Source: Heterotrichella gracilis
Taxonomy: Eukaryota; Sar; Xanthophyceae; Tribonematales; Xanthonemataceae
DNA length: 64,000 nt
Assembly (NCBI GenBank): GCA_032358255.1
Contig: JAULBX010026940.1
Coordinates: 496,001 to 560,000 of the forward strand
Direction: 5' to 3'
The notes beneath the pieces are model-generated. The model made no database searches. It saw only the letters and a list, made by a program, of their open reading frames with translations, and was not told where the DNA came from. Each line of letters starts with the position of its first letter. The first letter of the stretch is position 1. Positions 24,964-33,662 of this stretch are shown here, in pieces. A program made the translations under genes and the position numbers.

Positions 24964-26019
24964 TTACTCAGCAGGCGCAGCCTCTGCAACTAGTGCAGCT
25001 TTAATTTTATCTTCAATCTCTTGTGCAAGATCGGGGTTCTCGGCAAATAAGGCTTTTACGGCATCGCGGCCCTGGCCTAATTTGGTATCCTCGTAACTAA
25101 ACCACGAGCCGGCTTTTTTAATAATGTTCTTCTCAACGCCAATATCAATTATCTCGCCCACTTTGCTAATGCCTTCTCCAAAAATAATATCAAACTCAGC
25201 CATACGAAATGGTGGCGCTAATTTATTTTTAATAACCTTAACACGTGCACGGTTACCCATTACCACATCGCCTTCTTTTAACTGGCTTATACGGCGAATA
25301 TCTAAACGCACCGAAGCGTAGAATTTAAGGGCGTTACCACCTGTTGTTGTCTCCGGATTACCAAACATAATGCCGATCTTCTCGCGCAATTGATTGATAA
25401 AAATACAGCAGCAACCTGTTTTATTAATAGTGCCGGTTAATTTACGTAAGGCCTGGCTCATTAAACGTGCCTGTAAACCCATTCTGCTATCACCCATTTC
25501 ACCTTCTATTTCGGCTTTTGGCGTAAGTGCAGCAACGGAGTCTACCACCACCAGATCAACAGCACCCGAACGTATTAAATTATCGGCAATTTCTAAAGCC
25601 TGCTCGCCGTTATCGGGCTGAGAGATCAATAAACTTCCTGTATCTACTCCTAATTTCTCGGCATAAAAACGATCGAAAGCATGTTCTGCATCAATAAAGG
25701 CTGCAATGCCACCCGCTTTTTGCACGCTTGCAATAGCATGTATTGCTAAGGTTGTTTTACCTGACGATTCTGGTCCGTAAATTTCTACAACACGGCCTTT
25801 TGGTAAACCACCAATGCCCAGGGCAATATCCAAACCTAAAGAGCCGGTAGAGATGGCCTCTATGGCTTCGATCTTGGTGTCGCCCAGTTTCATAATGGTA
25901 CCCTTACCATATGTTTTTTCTAATTTGTCTAATGTTAATTGAAGCGCTTTTAATTTTTCAGAATTAACGGTCTTTTTTTCCGAAACTTCCAGTACTTCTT
26001 CTGCATTTTTTTTTGCCAT
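24964..26019 (-). CDS. recA: RecA recombinase
   Basis: 351 aa, the normal length. Walker A GPESSGKT lies near residue 80, the signature [14 protein letters not shown] near 225, Walker [23 protein letters not shown] near 140 and the L2-region [21 protein letters not shown]. The acidic tail ([16 protein letters not shown]) is typical. RecA forms filaments on single-stranded DNA, drives strand exchange and stimulates LexA-type self-cleavage. The promoter region (26114-26150) contains a palindrome overlapping a TAnnTTTG box, so damage-inducible regulation is plausible. Nothing unusual in the protein. Confidence 0.98.
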   Translation of the reverse strand: MAKKNAEEVLEVSEKKTVNSEKLKALQLTLDKLEKTYGKGTIMKLGDTKIEAIEAISTGSLGLDIALGIGGLPKGRVVEIYGPESSGKTTLAIHAIASVQKAGGIAAFIDAEHAFDRFYAEKLGVDTGSLLISQPDNGEQALEIADNLIRSGAVDLVVVDSVAALTPKAEIEGEMGDSRMGLQARLMSQALRKLTGTINKTGCCCIFINQLREKIGIMFGNPETTTGGNALKFYASVRLDIRRISQLKEGDVVMGNRARVKVIKNKLAPPFRMAEFDIIFGEGISKVGEIIDIGVEKNIIKKAGSWFSYEDTKLGQGRDAVKALFAENPDLAQEIEDKIKAALVAEAAPAE

Positions 26020-26051
26020 GATATATAGTTTATTTGATTACGCTTTAAATA

Positions 26052-26108
26052 AAGTTAGGGCTTGTTTTTTCTTTCTCCGCAACCGATCTCCACTTTTTAC
26101 CCTAACTT
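26052..26108 (-). promoter_or_regulatory. Inverted repeat in the recA leader
   Basis: AAGTTAGGG (26052-26060) is complementary to CCCTAACTT (26100-26108). If transcription starts just after the box at 26114-26121, this 9-bp stem would form at the 5' end of the recA mRNA with a ~39-nt loop. Confidence 0.4.
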
Positions 26109-26113
26109 ATACA

Positions 26114-26121
26114 CAAAGGTA
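26114..26121 (-). promoter_or_regulatory. -7 promoter box for recA (TACCTTTG on minus strand)
   Basis: Exact TAnnTTTG on the minus strand, about 95 bp upstream of the recA ATG. A palindrome covers the expected -33 region directly upstream. Confidence 0.5.
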
Positions 26122-26130
26122 TGCGCATTT

Positions 26131-26150
26131 TGTAGCAATGTCCTGCTACA
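26131..26150. promoter_or_regulatory. Candidate operator palindrome upstream of recA
   Basis: TGTAGCA and TGCTACA separated by 6 nt form a perfect dyad centred about 23 bp upstream of the recA -7 box, where a repressor would block RNA polymerase. It may be a LexA-like box of this lineage, though it does not match a consensus I can name. It also lies 72 bp upstream of the divergent T9SS gene. Confidence 0.42.
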
Positions 26151-26222
26151 GATTGTAGTATTTTAAAAAATTGTTATTTTAACAGTCAAAAGGCTTATCT
26201 TTACTATATAAAATAAAGAAAC

Positions 26223-28343
26223 ATGACTAAATTATTTACTACAATTTTGGCCCTTGGCGTACTTTCTTTTAACGCACAAGACCGCACAAAAGCAACCAGC
26301 GTTATTAATATGCAGCAACGCCTGGCTAATAAAAATAAAGGAGCCTTTGAAAAAGACCGACTTAATGTTAATAAAGCAGGTGGTGCTAACAACCCTCTGC
26401 CGGGACCTGTACAAATGAGCAGCTCAAGCGTTAACAGTTTTAACCCCTTTTCGGCTTCGGCCAATATTTATGGGGTAACTATAAATGCAGAACGACCTTT
26501 ACACTATAATGATAATGTAAATGTGGTTTCTTTTATACACCGTAAAAGTTCTACCTATGTTGGTAGCCCTGTAGATAATACAGGTGTTATAGTTGCTATG
26601 ATAAGCAGCAACTGGGGAACCAACTGGGATAGTACCTGTGTTTGGTCTGACGCCACTAACCCTGGCCGTTACCCGCAAGGTGCCGTTTACAGCGCGCCGG
26701 GAAATACCAATGTAGCCAACGCTTACATCGTATCGTCAGGTATATGCAACGTAGGTGGTAACTGGGGCGGAAGTTTTTTTGCCAGCAAACAATTAGCAGT
26801 GCAAGGTTCTACCGTATTTAATAATGTGGCCAGCCAAACACCCGGCGCACAACAATTTTTTAGTACAGCCGGCCCTTTTGGACCAAACGTTTATTCTAAC
26901 GATTGGCCGGTATACGGTTTTCAAACAACGGATGATGGTATTGTAAGATCTATGGGTCAGTTAATTCCTGATCCGGATGCTTCGCCGGTAGATGCAAGAG
27001 GTTGCGTGATACAAAAAGGTGTTTTTAATGCCGGGATCTTTAACTGGAGCACCGATTCGATAGTGCCACCGGTGGTTATAAAATCAGATCTGTTCTTACA
27101 AATGAACTCAAACGCTACTATGGCCTGGAACGAATCCGGCACAGTGGGATACGTTGTGTTCTTAGGAAGCAGAATAGGCGCCACTTTATCTAACAGAGGA
27201 TGGCAACCCATTGTTTACAAAACAACAAACAGCGGCGCAACATGGGCCTTATTACCAGGTATTGATTTTAATACGCCTGCTTACCAATTAATAAAAAACA
27301 GATTAGCACCAACCAATGCAAACCCTGGTTTAGTAATACCTTTCTTTAATCCATACGAAGGATTTGATATGACCGTTGACGCCAATAACAAATTACACAT
27401 GGCAACTGTTATTGCAAGTACTTCTAGTCCTGATGCTGATTCGTTAGCATACACACCTGGTTATACTGCCGAAGAATATACATGGCCACACGGTCCAAAC
27501 AAACACCCTTATTTATATGATTTTTATGGAGACGGAACTTCGGCATGGAGTTTTATGACCATTGATTCTTTAGGTAGCGAAGCACCAAGCTCAATTTCGG
27601 GTAACCCTGGTTTTGCTGATAACCCTTGGGATGATGACGCAGGTAAAGTAACGTCGGATTCACGTATACAAATTAGCAGAACACCAGACGGACAATTTAT
27701 TACTTATACATGGGCAGAGTCGGATTCTAACTTTACGCAAGCAGGTAAAAAATGGAATAACTTACCAAATGTAAAAGCAAGAATGTGGTCTAATGCTACA
27801 CTAAACGGTACTAACATTAGTCCAACCGAAATAAATGTTACAAAACCTGCAACAGGTTTTAACCCCAATGTTGCCAGCAAAGCAATGTTCCACTTTACTT
27901 CGCCGGAATCAAGCAGCGCTACTGTAACAACAGTTAATTCTAACTCAACTACAGTAACAGTTAAAATACCGGTTACGGTTACAAATAGTAATCCGTATAT
28001 ACAAGGTAGTTCAAACACACATTATTATTCTACCGAGAATTTAACTTTTAGTTATGTAACGTCTGTAGGATTAAATGAGAATAAAAAAGACGCAATGCAA
28101 TTTGCATTGTATCCAAACCCTGCCAGCGAAAAATGTACGGTTGCTTTAAATTTAGATGCTACATCTAATTTAGAGATCTCTGTTTTAAATTATACAGGAC
28201 AGGTTGTAAAACAAAATTCGTACAAGGCACAGTACGGTTCTAACCAAATTGAAGTAGATCTTGCTAATTTAAATGCTGGTATTTACTTCGTAAATGTTAA
28301 GAATGGTGGTTTGACTACAACTAAGAAATTGGTGATACAGTAA
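26223..28343 (+). CDS. Secreted T9SS type A protein with beta-propeller-like body
   Basis: 706 aa. Short signal peptide (MTKLFTTILALGVLSFNAQ). The body carries Asp-box-like turns (SSNWGTNWDSTC, TTNSGATWALLPGI), WGGS/WPVYG strand motifs and repeated GxxxxxxVWSDA-type segments consistent with a BNR/sialidase-like propeller, but no catalytic Tyr/Arg set could be assigned. The last ~75 residues (FALYPNPASEKCTV ... LTTTKKLVIQ) are a type A T9SS sorting domain. It is divergent from recA and ends in a terminator. A surface or secreted binding or glycan-active protein is the most that can be inferred. Confidence 0.83.
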   Translation: MTKLFTTILALGVLSFNAQDRTKATSVINMQQRLANKNKGAFEKDRLNVNKAGGANNPLPGPVQMSSSSVNSFNPFSASANIYGVTINAERPLHYNDNVNVVSFIHRKSSTYVGSPVDNTGVIVAMISSNWGTNWDSTCVWSDATNPGRYPQGAVYSAPGNTNVANAYIVSSGICNVGGNWGGSFFASKQLAVQGSTVFNNVASQTPGAQQFFSTAGPFGPNVYSNDWPVYGFQTTDDGIVRSMGQLIPDPDASPVDARGCVIQKGVFNAGIFNWSTDSIVPPVVIKSDLFLQMNSNATMAWNESGTVGYVVFLGSRIGATLSNRGWQPIVYKTTNSGATWALLPGIDFNTPAYQLIKNRLAPTNANPGLVIPFFNPYEGFDMTVDANNKLHMATVIASTSSPDADSLAYTPGYTAEEYTWPHGPNKHPYLYDFYGDGTSAWSFMTIDSLGSEAPSSISGNPGFADNPWDDDAGKVTSDSRIQISRTPDGQFITYTWAESDSNFTQAGKKWNNLPNVKARMWSNATLNGTNISPTEINVTKPATGFNPNVASKAMFHFTSPESSSATVTTVNSNSTTVTVKIPVTVTNSNPYIQGSSNTHYYSTENLTFSYVTSVGLNENKKDAMQFALYPNPASEKCTVALNLDATSNLEISVLNYTGQVVKQNSYKAQYGSNQIEVDLANLNAGIYFVNVKNGGLTTTKKLVIQ

Positions 28344-28400
28344 TTGCTTAACCACAAAGAGCACTGAGAAGGCACAAAGAACACCAAGTTTATTTTAAAA

Positions 28401-28432
28401 AGAAAGCCTGTTAGAAATAGCGGGCTTTTTTG
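28401..28432 (+). terminator. Intrinsic terminator
   Basis: AAAGCCTG pairs with CGGGCTTT across a short loop and is followed by a T run, 58 bp after the stop of the T9SS gene. Confidence 0.85.
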
Positions 28433-28489
28433 TTGTAGAAATATTTTTTTGCTTTACTTTTTTCTATCAAATACTGGAAATTCCTGAAC

Positions 28490-29250
28490 TTTATTTTTGG
28501 CGTCACTTTTTGCTTGATGACGGCAATGCCGAGCATTGAGCGGGATGGTGTGTTGGCAAGCAAAAAATCAAATCCTGAAAATTTCTGAACTTTATTCTTG
28601 TCGTCACTTTTTGCTTGATCAAAAAGTAACCAAAAAATCAAGGCTCACAAACAAATTGCTCGATTTGTAGTTTTAATTTTAATCGGTCGCCCGCAAACTC
28701 GCCACGTTCAAGAAATGCCGTGCGAGTGGCTCAAACAGCGCGGGCTCATAGGATTTTAAATGCAGCAATACTGCTCTAATACATAAAACTATTTATGCAT
28801 TTAAAATCTGTCACGAAAATTAAAACACAAATCTATCGCAATTTCTTTGAGGCCACCTCACTAGGTGTGCTTACGCGTACCGCATTTGTATATAATAATT
28901 GTGCGGTTAGATGTTTGGGTTTTCGGTGCGTAGGCCGGGCAAAACGCTTGGCGTGCGAAGGAGTGAATTGATTTTTTTGTAGAAAGGCAATAAAGGCGCT
29001 TGTCGTTTAAAATTCTGTTCTTTCCAAACAAAAAAGTGGAACAGAATTTTTTACTTTATTAGCCTTTCAAAAAAAATCAAGAGCGGGTGGAAAGATCGTT
29101 TTGCCTTGCGTTTTGGTTACTTTTGCGCTACAAAAGTGACAAAAAAAACATACTGAAAAGTTAAATAAATTTTATAAAGCAATCGCAAATGCTGGCTCAA
29201 ATGTGTCCCACACATTTGCCCTGCTACAAAAGTGACAAAAAAAAATAAAG
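28490..29250. repeat. Structured intergenic repeat, copy 5
   Basis: No gene is supported between 28344 and 29307 (convergent neighbours). Copy 5 has the AATGC hairpin module (28502-28566), terminal hairpin 28603-28631, core 28648-28849, GC stem (28869-28876 with 28928-28935), long palindrome (28982-29068) and right terminal hairpin 29115-29140, then hairpin CAAATGTG/CACATTTG (29198-29218). It is the most diverged relative of copy 1: the apical stem is GCCAC/GTGGC instead of GCCCC/GGGGC and the palindrome stem GAAAGGC/GCCTTTC instead of GAAAAGC/GCTTTTC, both still complementary. Confidence 0.85.
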
Positions 29251-29307
29251 GAATTTCGAATAAGAAAAAAGTTAGATAAAGAAAATCATAAAACATTTTA
29301 AAAAAGG

Positions 29308-29994
29308 TTATGCCTTTACCAAAAGGCTATATCCATTACCATGCAAATTATTAATTTCAATACTTGCATCGGCAGATAAATACTTGCGGAGCTTAACAAT
29401 ATAAACATCCATGCTGCGGGCGGTAAAATAATTATCTTCTGTCCATATTTGTTTGAGGGCTTTTTCGCGAAGCAGCACATCGTTCTTATGTTGACACAAT
29501 AAATTTAAAAGCGCTGCTTCTTTGGGGGAGAGTTTTATTTCCTGATCTTTTCTTTTTAGAGAACGAAGCTTAGCGTTAAAATTAAATTCGCCCAGCTGGT
29601 GTAAAAATTCGTTGTCGTTAGTGCTGTTGGATTGATTATTTAAAATGGCTTTTATTTTTAGCAAGAGTAATTCAGAATCAAAAGGTTTGGTAATGTAATC
29701 GGCAGCGCCCAATTTGTAACCTTTTATCATGTCCTCGCGCATGCCACGGGCGGTGAGAAAAAGCAGAGGAATAGTTTTGTTGAGAGCTTTTATTTCGGAG
29801 CTTAGGGTGAAGCCATCTTTTTTTGGCATCATTACATCGATGATACAAAGATCGAATTTAGAAGATTTGAAGGCTTGTAAACCTTGTTCACCATCTTCGC
29901 ACCAGTCAACAGCAAAATCGTTCATCTTTAAATAATCTTTAAGGATGGCCCCAAAATTCTTTTCGTCCTCAACCAATAATATTTTAGTTTGCAT
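29308..29994 (-). CDS. OmpR-family response regulator
   Basis: 228 aa. Receiver domain 1-120 with a complete active site (acidic pair in LLVEDEKN, phospho-Asp in LCIIDVMMPKKDG near residue 53, Thr in FLTARG near 82, Lys in GAADYITKPF near 104) and a C-terminal winged-helix domain (KLSPKEAALLNLL ... ARSMDVYIVKLRKYL ... NLHGNGYSLL). Partner of the adjacent histidine kinase; the genes overlap by 11 bp. Likely regulates nearby or dispersed genes by phosphorylation-dependent dimerisation. The divergent T9SS gene at 31698 is a plausible target. Confidence 0.96.
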   Translation of the reverse strand: MQTKILLVEDEKNFGAILKDYLKMNDFAVDWCEDGEQGLQAFKSSKFDLCIIDVMMPKKDGFTLSSEIKALNKTIPLLFLTARGMREDMIKGYKLGAADYITKPFDSELLLLKIKAILNNQSNSTNDNEFLHQLGEFNFNAKLRSLKRKDQEIKLSPKEAALLNLLCQHKNDVLLREKALKQIWTEDNYFTARSMDVYIVKLRKYLSADASIEINNLHGNGYSLLVKA

Positions 29995-31564
29995 AGTTGT
30001 TGAGTTTTAAAATAAATTCACTTCCTTTTCCTTTTTCACTTTGTAGAGTGATGGTGCCATTGTGTGCGGTGATGATGGAACGCACATAACTTAAACCAAG
30101 ACCAAAACCTTTTGTATCGTGCAGGTTGCCGCCCTGTACACGGTAAAATTTTTCGAATACTTTTCCGTGTAAAGAAGGATCGATGCCCATGCCATTATCT
30201 TTAATAAAAATAGCCGTGCCGGTAGAATTTTGTGCTGCAGAAATGCTGATCTCGCAATTTTTATTGGAATATTTTAAAGCATTATCAATTAAATTACAAA
30301 AGACGGTGAGCAAATGATATTTATCGCCATTAATGATAATTTCTTTTTGCGAGGGTGTAAAATTAATTTTTGCATTTTGTTCTTGCGCTTGTAATTTAAA
30401 GGTATCGATCGCATGTTGTATGATGGCAACTAGATCAACCGGTTGTTTATTTAATTGCAGTTCGCCTTTATCGAGCATGGCCATTTGCAGCACGCGCTCT
30501 ACATGAATATTTAATTTATGATTTTCTTCTTTTAAAATGCGTGTGTAATTTTTATATTTTTCATCATCGTTTTTTACCAGCGGATTATTTAATGCATCGG
30601 TTGCTAATGAAATAGTGGCAATGGGTGTTTTTAATTCATGCGTCATGTTATTAATAAAATCGTTTTTTAATTGATGCAGTTTTTCCTGGCTTAACATACG
30701 GCGAAAAATATGGATCATCACAAAAGCAATAAGCAGCGTGATGAATAAAGACAGAGCAAGCAGGCCGGCCATTTGTTTAATAACAAAATTGGTGGTGGAT
30801 TGGTTGTAACCAAGTTTAATGTAAAGATCGCCGCCAATTACGTCGCCAGGAAAAAGCTCTGCGTTAACCATGGCAGGCAATATTTTTTTATACCCTGGTG
30901 TATTAAAAACAATGTGATAGGGAATAGAGCCCGGCTTATTATTTTTTGGAAAAAAAGAAACACCATATTGCGGTACAAGATCAATACCCCTTTCTAAAAG
31001 CGCCGCCAGTAAAAGTTTTTTCAGGACAAGGGAGTCGACCCGTTCATCAATATTTTTTTGCACATCTTCGGCACTTATGGCCATTTTTAAAAATAATTCC
31101 TGCAGCTCTTTTGCTTTCTTTTTTGGATTGCCTTTAACATGGCTTTCTGAGCGAATGATTATTTTTTGTTGTTTACCCGGATCAATTTTCACAACCGTCG
31201 TAGTAGTGGAAGTATCGTTGACGATTCTTATTTCCCGGCTACCTTCTGTATCCATGTCTACCGAATCGATCTGTAATTTATTTTTTATGTTGGCAACAAC
31301 AACCTGCAATTCTTCTTTTACGAGCGGACTGACAGCATGTTTTGAAATTAAAGAATCGATATTACTTAAGATAAACCTTGAATCCTCATTCTTTTTTAAG
31401 CGCCCTGTAGCTTCTAAAACAGCTTCACGCGTATTGTCGGCCAATTCTTGTTTTTTGTATTCGTAAACAAAAAATAACCACTTTATCTGCAAAGCAATTA
31501 AGCTTAGCAAAGCCAGTGTAATTAAAATAGGGATATAACGTTTGGAAGTCTTCAACTGAACCAA
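29984..31564 (-). CDS. Sensor histidine kinase
   Basis: 526 aa. TM segments at about 10-32 and 255-280 flank a large periplasmic sensor region with no recognised domain. HisKA H-box NNMTHELKTPIATI (His near 307), N-box NLIDNALKYS, G1 DNGMGID and G2 GFGLGLS are all present. It autophosphorylates and passes phosphate to the overlapping response regulator. The periplasmic domain is Lys/Glu/Asp rich. It is divergent from a T9SS protein gene 133 bp away. Confidence 0.96.
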   Translation of the reverse strand: MVQLKTSKRYIPILITLALLSLIALQIKWLFFVYEYKKQELADNTREAVLEATGRLKKNEDSRFILSNIDSLISKHAVSPLVKEELQVVVANIKNKLQIDSVDMDTEGSREIRIVNDTSTTTTVVKIDPGKQQKIIIRSESHVKGNPKKKAKELQELFLKMAISAEDVQKNIDERVDSLVLKKLLLAALLERGIDLVPQYGVSFFPKNNKPGSIPYHIVFNTPGYKKILPAMVNAELFPGDVIGGDLYIKLGYNQSTTNFVIKQMAGLLALSLFITLLIAFVMIHIFRRMLSQEKLHQLKNDFINNMTHELKTPIATISLATDALNNPLVKNDDEKYKNYTRILKEENHKLNIHVERVLQMAMLDKGELQLNKQPVDLVAIIQHAIDTFKLQAQEQNAKINFTPSQKEIIINGDKYHLLTVFCNLIDNALKYSNKNCEISISAAQNSTGTAIFIKDNGMGIDPSLHGKVFEKFYRVQGGNLHDTKGFGLGLSYVRSIITAHNGTITLQSEKGKGSEFILKLNNYAN

Positions 31565-31656
31565 ATTTAGGAACTATTTAACTTAGGGGGCAAGACTTTA
31601 ACTTTTCCTTAACTAAGTTTAACCGCCCTTTAACCCCATGGCGCTTGTGCCAAAGG

Positions 31657-31664
31657 TAATTTTG
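31657..31664 (+). promoter_or_regulatory. -7 promoter box TAATTTTG
   Basis: Exact TAnnTTTG 33 bp upstream of the ATG at 31698, leaving a short leader. No convincing -33 element. Confidence 0.4.
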
Positions 31665-31697
31665 TATCATAAATATTAACCTCTAAAAAAATAAATT

Positions 31698-32483
31698 ATG
31701 AAAACAACTCTAATTACAGCCGCTTTATTACTAAGCACAGCTTTGGTAACGGCACAAGAAAAAAAACAGGCCACCGTGCACATTAAAAAAATTGAGAACA
31801 TTAATGGTGTTGAGAAAATAACAGACTCAACTTACACCACCGATGACACATCTATTATTACTGCCGATGGACAAAATATCCAGATAATTGAGACTGCTGA
31901 TGGCAAAAAAGCAGAAATGAAAAAAATAATTATTATTAATGGCGATGAAGTAACCGGAGATGATAAAAATGTAAAGATCATTCACAAAGGCGATGGTGCA
32001 GACATGGACGAGGAAATTACAAAAGCGTTAAAAGAAGCAGGTGTAGATCCAAATGCAAAGGGCGTTCAAAAAATGATCATTGTTAACGAAGATGGAAAAA
32101 ATGATGCAGATAAAAAGGGTGACAAAAAAGTAACTAAAGTAGTCATGATCAAAAATGTAAAGATCAGCGATGCGGATGCTGCTGAATTGAAAAAAATAAA
32201 TCAGGCTGGCGCAACCGATGGAAAACTGGCGGTAGATAAAATGAACTTTTATCCTAACCCAAGCAACGGTAAATTTAATTTGAGTTTTTCTTTACCCGAA
32301 AAAGGAGATGCAGAAATAACAATATTAAACATTGAAGGTAAAAAAGTATACAGCGAAAATTTACCAAATTTTGTTGGCGCTTATGATAAAGAAATTGACA
32401 TCAGCAAAAACCCAAAAGGTGTTTATTTTGTGCGCATTGAGCAAGGAAAGCATGCGCAGGTAAAAAAGGTGGTGTTAGATTAA
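31698..32483 (+). CDS. Secreted T9SS type A protein, Lys/Asp-rich
   Basis: 261 aa. Signal peptide ends ALVTAQ. The body (20-175) is strongly charged and repeats short phrases (DGKKAEMKKIIIINGDEV, KMIIVNEDGKNDADKKGDKKV, VVMIKNVKIS). It ends in a type A T9SS sorting domain (MNFYPNPSNGKFNLSFSLPEKG ... QVKKVVLD). It has no recognised catalytic domain. It is divergent from a two-component pair and is probably its target; a surface sensor or structural role is inference. Transcription ends at a hairpin terminator after a small palindromic repeat. Confidence 0.83.
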   Translation: MKTTLITAALLLSTALVTAQEKKQATVHIKKIENINGVEKITDSTYTTDDTSIITADGQNIQIIETADGKKAEMKKIIIINGDEVTGDDKNVKIIHKGDGADMDEEITKALKEAGVDPNAKGVQKMIIVNEDGKNDADKKGDKKVTKVVMIKNVKISDADAAELKKINQAGATDGKLAVDKMNFYPNPSNGKFNLSFSLPEKGDAEITILNIEGKKVYSENLPNFVGAYDKEIDISKNPKGVYFVRIEQGKHAQVKKVVLD

Positions 32484-32487
32484 CAAC

Positions 32488-32585
32488 CGTCATCGCGAGG
32501 ATTTTGCGCTTTAGCAAAAAGTGACGAAGCGATCTCGATCAACTGCCTATGAGATTGCTTCGGGCGAAAAGCCCTCGCAATGACG
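32488..32585. repeat. CGTCAT...ATGACG palindromic repeat
   Basis: CGTCATCGCGAGG at the left and CCTCGCAATGACG at the right pair with one mismatch and enclose ATTTTGC/GCAAAA-type and GAAGCGATCTC/GAGATTGCTTC hairpins. This matches a palindromic repeat type seen widely in bacterial genomes (from memory, unchecked). It lies directly after a stop codon. Confidence 0.72.
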
Positions 32586-32592
32586 AACACAA

Positions 32593-32633
32593 AAAAACCC
32601 GCAAATAATTGGTTTTAGGTGCGGGTTTTTCTT
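32593..32633 (+). terminator. Intrinsic terminator
   Basis: AAAAACCCGC pairs with GCGGGTTTTT across an 18-nt loop, ending in a T run. Followed at 32638-32664 by an imperfect palindrome TAATTGTTTG/CAAACAATTA. Confidence 0.8.
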
Positions 32634-32689
32634 TTGTTAATTGTTTGTGCAAGCAAACAATTACCCTTCTTTGGCGCAAGAGAACTCTA

Positions 32690-33290
32690 GAAATAACTCC
32701 TGAACTTAATCTTTGCCGTCACTTTTTGCTTGATCAAAAAGTAACCAAAAAATCAAGGCTTTCTTAAAATTTTGCTAAAAACCTTCATTCTTCAAGCCGA
32801 TGATTTAAGCGCTTCGCGAACAGCCAAAATCATCTTCGCGCTTGCCAACGCCTTTGAAGAATTAAGGTTTTTTTAACGCAAAATTTTAAAAGGCCAACTC
32901 GCATTGTGTGCTTACGCGGAAAGATTTGCGGATGTTGATTTTGCGGCCAGGAGTTTAAGTTATCCGCGTGAGCAAACACAGCATTCCGGCCTCATAAAAT
33001 TAAACGTGAAAATCTTTATGGCTTTAAATGCGGGCACAAAAAAGCCTTCGATAAATAGGCATTAAGAATTTTCGTGACGACTTTTTTGGGCAGGTTGTGT
33101 GGAGAAGCCATGCTGTTTGAGGGCACACAGAATATTTCTCTGGCCCGAGTTCATGGCTTCAGCTTAAAGGCATAAAGATTTTAGTTTAATTTTATGCAGC
33201 CTTGACTTTTTTGTTACTTTTTGTGTTAAGACAAAAAGTAAGGCAAAAAAATTGTGCCGCCGCACAAACCGGCTGATATTGTTTACTCAC
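32690..33290. repeat. Structured intergenic repeat, copy 6
   Basis: No gene is supported between 32484 and 33317 apart from the palindrome and terminator listed. Copy 6 begins with the terminal hairpin 32718-32746 and a three-armed core whose outer arms are AAAATTTTGC (32766-32775) and GCAAAATTTT (32878-32887), with GATGATTT/AAATCATC (32799-32806, 32827-32834) inside. It has stem GCTTACGCGGA/TCCGCGTGAGC (32910-32920, 32963-32973) and then the copy-3-type block with hairpin GAAGCCATG/CATGGCTTC (33104-33112, 33152-33160) and right arm 33184-33196. Confidence 0.85.
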
Positions 33291-33317
33291 GAGTAAGGCT
33301 TCTCGCAGACGAAGCCA

Positions 33318-33662
33318 TTATCCTCCAGCTTTTTTCGCTTTATAACCTTCTTTTAAAAGCAATAAAATAAGTTTATCACGATGATCACCCTGAATTAAAA
33401 TTTCGCGGTCTTTTACAGTGCCGCCAACGCCGCATTTTTGTTTTAATAATTTTCCGAGGGTTTCAATATCTCCTGTCTTGCCCGTAAAACCAGTAATGCG
33501 CGAAACCGATTTTCCGCCGCCTAATCTGTCTAAATAAACTTTTAAAGGGGGCTGTCCTGTCTTTAAATTAAGTTCGTCTTCTTCCTCTTCAAAATTATCG
33601 GGCGTAAAATTTGGGTTGGTAGAATACACCAAACCGCCTTTGTTTTTATCTTTTTTGCTCAT
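33318..33662 (-). CDS. SUI1/eIF1-like translation factor (YciH family)
   Basis: 114 aa. The SUI1 core is KVYLDRLGGGKSVSRITGF ... IETLGKLLKQKCGVGGTVKDREILIQGDHRDKLILLLLKEGYKAKKAGG, with the (K)CGxGGTVK loop typical of YciH/eIF1. An acidic linker (FEEEEDELN) lies near residue 25. Family role: binds the small ribosomal subunit, affecting start selection; its exact bacterial role is unsettled. It follows the TPR gene with a 4-bp overlap, implying coupled translation. Confidence 0.92.
   Translation of the reverse strand: MSKKDKNKGGLVYSTNPNFTPDNFEEEEDELNLKTGQPPLKVYLDRLGGGKSVSRITGFTGKTGDIETLGKLLKQKCGVGGTVKDREILIQGDHRDKLILLLLKEGYKAKKAGG

Noticed and set aside
26223-28343. Sialidase assignment for the large T9SS protein
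   Set aside because: Asp-box-like turns are present but no catalytic Tyr/Glu/Arg set could be assigned.
28490-29250. Group II intron or retron RNA
   Set aside because: No reverse transcriptase, no intron domain V-like hairpin and no msr/msd layout could be made out; the fold is a set of simple arms.
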